A stretch of DNA of 62,802 nucleotides, taken from a virus. The number at the start of each line of letters is the position of its first letter. Within the stretch, counting starts at the first letter, position 1. The stretch is taken from positions 1 through 62,802 of the IMG/VR virus record IMGVR_UViG_3300049726_000091. One strand, given 5' to 3'. Both the position numbers and the translations under genes were made by a program. Shown here one piece after another: positions 58,723-62,802 of this stretch. Below the pieces are notes generated by a model that worked only from the letters and a program-made list of their open reading frames with translations, was not told the DNA's origin and did no database searches.

Positions 58723-61700
58723 ATGGCTGATATTAATGGAAATTCAAGGTTACTTGTAAGTGGTGAACAATTTAGAAATCAATTAATACCACGTAATTTA
58801 TATAATCTTGATAATGAATATGAATCAACAGATAAACTTTCACTTAGAAATAAAAGTAAGGTTGCAGATTCTATTGCCAGTATTTTAAGTGTAATACCAC
58901 AATATCAACATTTTAATATTGAAAATAGTTTATTATTAAGAGGATTTTCAAATACACCATTAACTGAAATTGGTACAAGAATGTTGGGTCAACAAATGTT
59001 TTATAATTCAGCATCACATCTTGCACAACAAAACCTTCCAACAGTTAATCTTTCAAATGTATTAAAAGGAAAAAGTCCTTTTGAAAAAAATATTAATAAT
59101 ACAATTACAATAAATAATCAAGATGATAAAAGTCTTTTAGATAAAGCGGGTGGATTTATTGGTAAGATATTTTTTAATACTGATGCTGTTGGTAATAACT
59201 ATCCTTTTAAACCAAGTTTACATACTACAGGTTCAATTGGTTCAACAAATGCTGATTATATAAAAAATACTGGTAAAGGTCAATTAACGTATTTTTATCA
59301 AGGAATAAATTTAAATGTTTATAAACAAATCGGACCTGATGATAGTAGTTCAACAATTCTTCAAAATGGAGTTGATATTAAACAACCAATTCAACCAGTA
59401 AATAACATTATTAATAATCGAATATTTTTTAATTTTAATAATAAAAATGCATATCCTTATTTAAAAAAACCAAGTAATGTTTTTATTCAAAGTTCTATTG
59501 ATTATGCTAATAATGATGAAAAAACCGCATATTCATATATAACATTAGGAAATACTATTCAAGAATATGCTCCAAATTATGATTTTATTTATAAAAATTT
59601 TGGTACAGCAAATAAATCTACACTTAAAGAAGATATTAATAATTTTGTTGATAATAAATCAGATATAACTACTGATGATATTGGAGATAAATTAGTTTGG
59701 GGTAGAGATGGTATTAATGATGACAGTAAAAGCTATTTAGCTCAACAACATGGTAATGCTGATGATGAAACAAATAATTTAAATTCAACATCAAATATTA
59801 TTGATTATCGAATAAATGGTGGATTATTAGAATATACAAAAAATTTATTAAATGCAAGTTCTGGATATTTTGTTGATATTACAAGAAAAGTATTTAAAGA
59901 AAGTAATAATGAAATTATTGGTTTTAATGGTTCTCCATTATGGCAAGCAAATAATAGTAATTATGCAAGTGAAAGTAAAATAGCTGGGAAAACAGGTATA
60001 CGTCAACATACAATGGTAGACCAGTATGATAGATTTGCAAAAACAATAAGATATAAAGGAAATATTGTTTATGGTGGTAATCAAAATTCAGTTATTTATA
60101 AAACTGTAATTCCAAAAATTCATCCAGAATGGGAAACTAATGATAATGGTAATCCATTTCTTAATCCTAAAAATATGATGTTTAGTATTGAAAATCTTGC
60201 AATAGTTGCAATTCCAAATGATAGTTATGGTATTATTGATGATGAATGGCATTCTATAATACCATTAAGTGAAGTTGGACCGTTTAAAGGACGAATTATG
60301 TGGTTTCCACCATATGATATACAACTTAATGAAACAGCAAGTGCTAAATATGAATCAACAGTAATGGTTGGTAGAAATGAACCAATGTATAATTATATGA
60401 ATTCAGAAAGAACTGCAACACTTAGTTTTACATTACTTATTGATTATCCAGAACAACTTAGAAATTATCAAGGTGAAAATCAAAATAAAAATATTGCTGA
60501 TTTTTTTGCATTTGGCGGTAATGAATTAGTACCTCAAAAAACAGTTGAAGATTTAGAATTATCATTAAAACAACTTCAAGATAAAATTACTCAAATAACA
60601 GGTCCGACAAAACAAGCCGATGTTGCACCAATATCAGCACCAGAGATAAAAATATTTTTTCCTAATGATATTCCAACTGATGCACAAGTTAATACTGTTA
60701 TTGAAGATATGTATAATAATCCACTTCATTATGAAATTAGAGAAGGTTGTATTTCAGAAAAAGATGGTAATGGTTTTGGATTAAATGATAGTAAAAATGG
60801 TGGTATTTATGAAGTTGTTGGACTTAGTGCTGATACAGAAAATAGAACATTTGTTCTTACTGGTAGTTCGATTCCACAATATAATATATCTAATAAAAAT
60901 AATTCATTAAATAAAATATTATCTGATGTATATAGTAATCCTGAAAATAGAAAATATTATGATATTATAATTGATGGTGGTTCATCTAAATTATATCAAG
61001 GTAAAGATGAAGCTGCTTATAATAAAGCACTTGGCGATAGAAGAATTGCAGCAGCAAAACATTTAGTTGAGGAACGTTTAAAAGCGATTTTTAAAGTAAG
61101 TTTAAATGAATTAGGAATCAATATTGTGTCAAATTTAAGTAGTGGTAGTGCTGACGGTAGTGCTGAAGGTGCAACAGTAAATGGTATAACTTTAAAAACT
61201 GTGAAAGAAGAAAGACGTGCATCAATTAATATTAAAAAAAATAATAAAAATATTGAATCAAAAAAACAAATACAAAATACAAATCAACAACAAGATGTCC
61301 AAAAAATAAAAAATGAAATAGCAGCGACTGAATATTTAATTAAACAATATAATAATCAAATTATTCCAAATGATAATATTTTTGCAACAAGAGAAAAGGC
61401 AATATTGAATGGTTTTGAATCAATAATTAAAAATAATTATTATCCAGCATTTCATACACAAACGCCAGAAAATTTTCATAGACGTTTAACTTTTTTACAG
61501 CAATGTACAAGACAAGGTTCTGCGAAACAATTTATTCCTGAAATTGATGCTGCAGGTACATTAAGAGCCAGAAATTCTGTTTTTGGTAGACAACCGATTT
61601 GTATATTAAGAGTAGGTGATTTTTTCTATACAAAAGTTATTATTGAAAATGTTACTTTTGATTATAATGAAACTACTTGGGATATGAATCCGGAAGGATT

Positions 61701-61974
61701 TGGTATGCAACCTATGATGGCTAAAATCACATTACAAATGAAGTTAATTGGCGGTCAATCATTAGAAGGACCTATCGATGCATTACAAAATGCAGTATCA
61801 TTTAATCAATATGCAAATTCAACATTTAGTAAAAATGGCATGTATGCACGTCCTTCAAAAGTTTCAGCAGCGCAAATGAGTTATAAAAATGGTATATCAA
61901 ATGATGTTCCAACAGCAAATAGTTCAGATGCAGTAAATAAAACATTACAAACACAAAATACACAAGGAAAATAA
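58723..61974 (+). CDS. Large baseplate protein with OmpA-like peptidoglycan-binding domain
   Basis: The 1083-residue product is a virion protein. The centre (about 500-590) includes GRIMWFPPYDIQLNETASAK and VMVGRNEPMYNYMNSERTAT, a pattern found in baseplate/tube-initiator proteins of contractile tails. A later part (about 745-850) resembles OmpA C-terminal domains: YYDIIIDGGSSKLYQGKDEA, then YNKALGDRRIAAAKHLVEER and EERRASINI. Such domains bind peptidoglycan, which would fit contact with the cell wall during injection. The C-terminal region (ILRVGDFFYTKVIIENVTFD) resembles tube-junction proteins. Overlaps the gp53-like gene (TAATG). Confidence 0.7.
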   Translation: MADINGNSRLLVSGEQFRNQLIPRNLYNLDNEYESTDKLSLRNKSKVADSIASILSVIPQYQHFNIENSLLLRGFSNTPLTEIGTRMLGQQMFYNSASHLAQQNLPTVNLSNVLKGKSPFEKNINNTITINNQDDKSLLDKAGGFIGKIFFNTDAVGNNYPFKPSLHTTGSIGSTNADYIKNTGKGQLTYFYQGINLNVYKQIGPDDSSSTILQNGVDIKQPIQPVNNIINNRIFFNFNNKNAYPYLKKPSNVFIQSSIDYANNDEKTAYSYITLGNTIQEYAPNYDFIYKNFGTANKSTLKEDINNFVDNKSDITTDDIGDKLVWGRDGINDDSKSYLAQQHGNADDETNNLNSTSNIIDYRINGGLLEYTKNLLNASSGYFVDITRKVFKESNNEIIGFNGSPLWQANNSNYASESKIAGKTGIRQHTMVDQYDRFAKTIRYKGNIVYGGNQNSVIYKTVIPKIHPEWETNDNGNPFLNPKNMMFSIENLAIVAIPNDSYGIIDDEWHSIIPLSEVGPFKGRIMWFPPYDIQLNETASAKYESTVMVGRNEPMYNYMNSERTATLSFTLLIDYPEQLRNYQGENQNKNIADFFAFGGNELVPQKTVEDLELSLKQLQDKITQITGPTKQADVAPISAPEIKIFFPNDIPTDAQVNTVIEDMYNNPLHYEIREGCISEKDGNGFGLNDSKNGGIYEVVGLSADTENRTFVLTGSSIPQYNISNKNNSLNKILSDVYSNPENRKYYDIIIDGGSSKLYQGKDEAAYNKALGDRRIAAAKHLVEERLKAIFKVSLNELGINIVSNLSSGSADGSAEGATVNGITLKTVKEERRASINIKKNNKNIESKKQIQNTNQQQDVQKIKNEIAATEYLIKQYNNQIIPNDNIFATREKAILNGFESIIKNNYYPAFHTQTPENFHRRLTFLQQCTRQGSAKQFIPEIDAAGTLRARNSVFGRQPICILRVGDFFYTKVIIENVTFDYNETTWDMNPEGFGMQPMMAKITLQMKLIGGQSLEGPIDALQNAVSFNQYANSTFSKNGMYARPSKVSAAQMSYKNGISNDVPTANSSDAVNKTLQTQNTQGK

Positions 61975-62285
61975 TGCCATACAAAGACTATGATAGATAT
62001 TCAATTTTAAAAAATTCAGATGGTACAATAGATTCTATGCCATTTGTAAATTTGCCTGTTAATTCTAGTGATAAATATGAATATTGGACTCCTTCAAGTA
62101 GATTGGATAAAATATCTCAAAAATATTATGGAAATCCTTTTTATGATTTTATAATACTTTACGGAAATAATATATATGCCAATGAATTTGATATTCCTGA
62201 AGGTGTTTTAATTAGAATTCCATTTCCACTTAATAAAGCAATTGCAGATTATGAGGCAATATTAACTGCATATAAAAATAATTAA
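61974..62285 (+). CDS. Baseplate wedge protein (gp53-like)
   Basis: The 103-residue product includes SSRLDKISQKYYGNPFYDFI (about 42-61) and FDIPEGVLIRIPFPL (about 73-87), the LysM-like pattern of gp53, in which the wedge protein is built round a (T/S)...LA..yYG.p..w.iI...N. T4 gp53 is 196 residues, so this is a short form. Its start overlaps the stop of the previous gene, so the two are coupled. Confidence 0.75.
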   Translation: MPYKDYDRYSILKNSDGTIDSMPFVNLPVNSSDKYEYWTPSSRLDKISQKYYGNPFYDFIILYGNNIYANEFDIPEGVLIRIPFPLNKAIADYEAILTAYKNN

Positions 62286-62315
62286 ATAAATTATTATAGG
62301 TCTTTTGCATGATAA

Positions 62316-62651
62316 TTATGAATGTTTCTCATCTTTATATATTCCACAAATACATGGAATATTGAATTTTATATCATTATTTTTTAATATAAAATTAATT
62401 ACATTTATTGGAAATTTTAATGGGATTTCAATAACAAAAATTCCTTTATATTTTATATGAGTAAATTCTGGATAACCTTTATGAATAATGTTTTCACAAT
62501 CATTTGATGATTTTAAATATTCACACATTTCGGGAGATGCTAATATTAAACGAATATTATTTCGATTAATATTAATAAATTGATTTAATTTTTCAAAATT
62601 ATTTTTATTTTTATTTAAAAATTTTAATTCATGTGTTTGATTATCTTTCAT
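62316..62651 (-). CDS. Hypothetical protein (111 aa)
   Basis: Helical N-terminal half (NKNKNNFEKLNQFININRNN), then a beta-rich half with IKYKGIFVIEIPLKFPI and a CICGIY end. No known family. Convergent with the gp53-like gene; preceded by a host-type promoter, so likely expressed outside the late programme. Confidence 0.6.
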   Translation of the reverse strand: MKDNQTHELKFLNKNKNNFEKLNQFININRNNIRLILASPEMCEYLKSSNDCENIIHKGYPEFTHIKYKGIFVIEIPLKFPINVINFILKNNDIKFNIPCICGIYKDEKHS

Positions 62652-62690
62652 ATGATTCTAATTTAGATTAAAAAATTTTTTCTATGTGAG

Positions 62691-62721
62691 CAAATATACA
62701 AAATTAAATCAATTTAACAAA
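62691..62721 (-). promoter_or_regulatory. Host-type (Bacteroidetes) promoter
   Basis: Minus strand: TTTG (62718-62721), 19 bases, TATATTTG (62691-62698). Good match to TTTG-N19/21-TAnnTTTG; leader of about 30-40 bases to ATG 62651. Confidence 0.65.
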
Positions 62722-62737
62722 CATTTTTTATTTTTAT

Positions 62738-62802
62738 TTAAAAAGATTTAATAAAAATATAACTGCTTTTATTTTCTTTCAACACATAATATTCTCCGTC
62801 AT
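62738..62802 (-). CDS. 3' end of a gene entering from the right (partial)
   Basis: An open minus-strand frame from the window edge reads DGEYYVLKENKSSYIFIKSF and stops at 62738-62740. EYYVL.EN recalls the short protein at 28735, so it may be a relative. Coding is uncertain at this length. Confidence 0.4.
   Translation of the reverse strand, partial: DGEYYVLKENKSSYIFIKSF

Noticed and set aside
1-62802. tRNA genes, CRISPR arrays, transposases
   Set aside because: No TPsiC-like GTTCGAA sequence in a suitable intergenic fold, no regularly spaced repeats, and no transposase or integrase motif was seen. The 24-residue repeats in endonucleases are coding.

Overview
The window is a very AT-rich, gene-dense stretch of a T4-like tailed (myovirus-type) phage genome that most likely infects a member of the Bacteroidetes. 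T4-type morphogenesis genes are recognisable in both orientations: large terminase (3' half), portal, prohead protease, scaffold, major capsid protein, two neck proteins, tail sheath, tail tube, spike/hub proteins, a gp26/gp51-type tail assembly chaperone, tape measure and a gp53-like wedge protein. The host guess rests on AT-rich leaders without Shine-Dalgarno sequences, three minus-strand promoters of the form TTG-N19/20-TAnnTTTG, a lipoprotein whose signal ends CSKKDD, and a secretory signal ending LKAQ. No tRNA, rRNA or CRISPR array was seen.

Layout. 1-2.1 kb: endonuclease ORF followed by the C-terminal half of a split terminase gene. 2.2-5.1 kb: portal and an unknown. 5.1-10.5 kb (minus): lytic transglycosylase and a very large hub-like protein. 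10.6-17.6 kb: small genes, intein-containing protease, scaffold, capsid, two small envelope-type genes. 17.6-20.0 kb (minus): SF1 helicase operon. 20.1-24.0 kb: neck genes, interrupted by an endonuclease/RHH pair on the minus strand. 24.0-29.0 kb (minus): GIY-YIG endonuclease, then a nucleotide-metabolism operon (ThyA, dUTPase, MazG-like, small genes). 29.1-35.8 kb: tail-completion-like protein, baseplate-type proteins on the minus strand, and a lipoprotein/membrane-protein accessory pair. 35.9-45.7 kb: RNase H, sheath and tube, with three related homing-type endonucleases. 45.7-54.5 kb (minus): RecB-like nuclease, spike and other virion genes, cysteine peptidase, gp55-like sigma factor, glycosyltransferases. 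54.6-62.8 kb: chaperone with a probable -1 frameshift, tape measure, large baseplate protein, gp53-like protein.

Regulation. A nine-base element, GTATTTATA (first base G, C or T; last A, T or C), stands 4-66 bases before about 27 transcription units on both strands and is nearly always oriented with the gene. TATTTATA matches six of eight bases of the T4 late element TATAAATA, and a gp55-like late sigma factor lies at 50.6-51.4 kb, so I infer a T4-like late regulon. Host-type promoters precede the nucleotide-metabolism operon and a few small genes.

Most notable: (1) a terminase split by an atypical split intein whose C-terminal piece is almost a whole Hint domain, with an endonuclease gene in the gap; (2) a probable programmed -1 frameshift fusing gp26-like and gp51-like products just before the tape measure gene; (3) three endonucleases that appear to fuse a Vsr-like nuclease to a Mom/GNAT-like domain, clustered around sheath and tube; (4) an intein two codons after the catalytic His codon region of the prohead protease.
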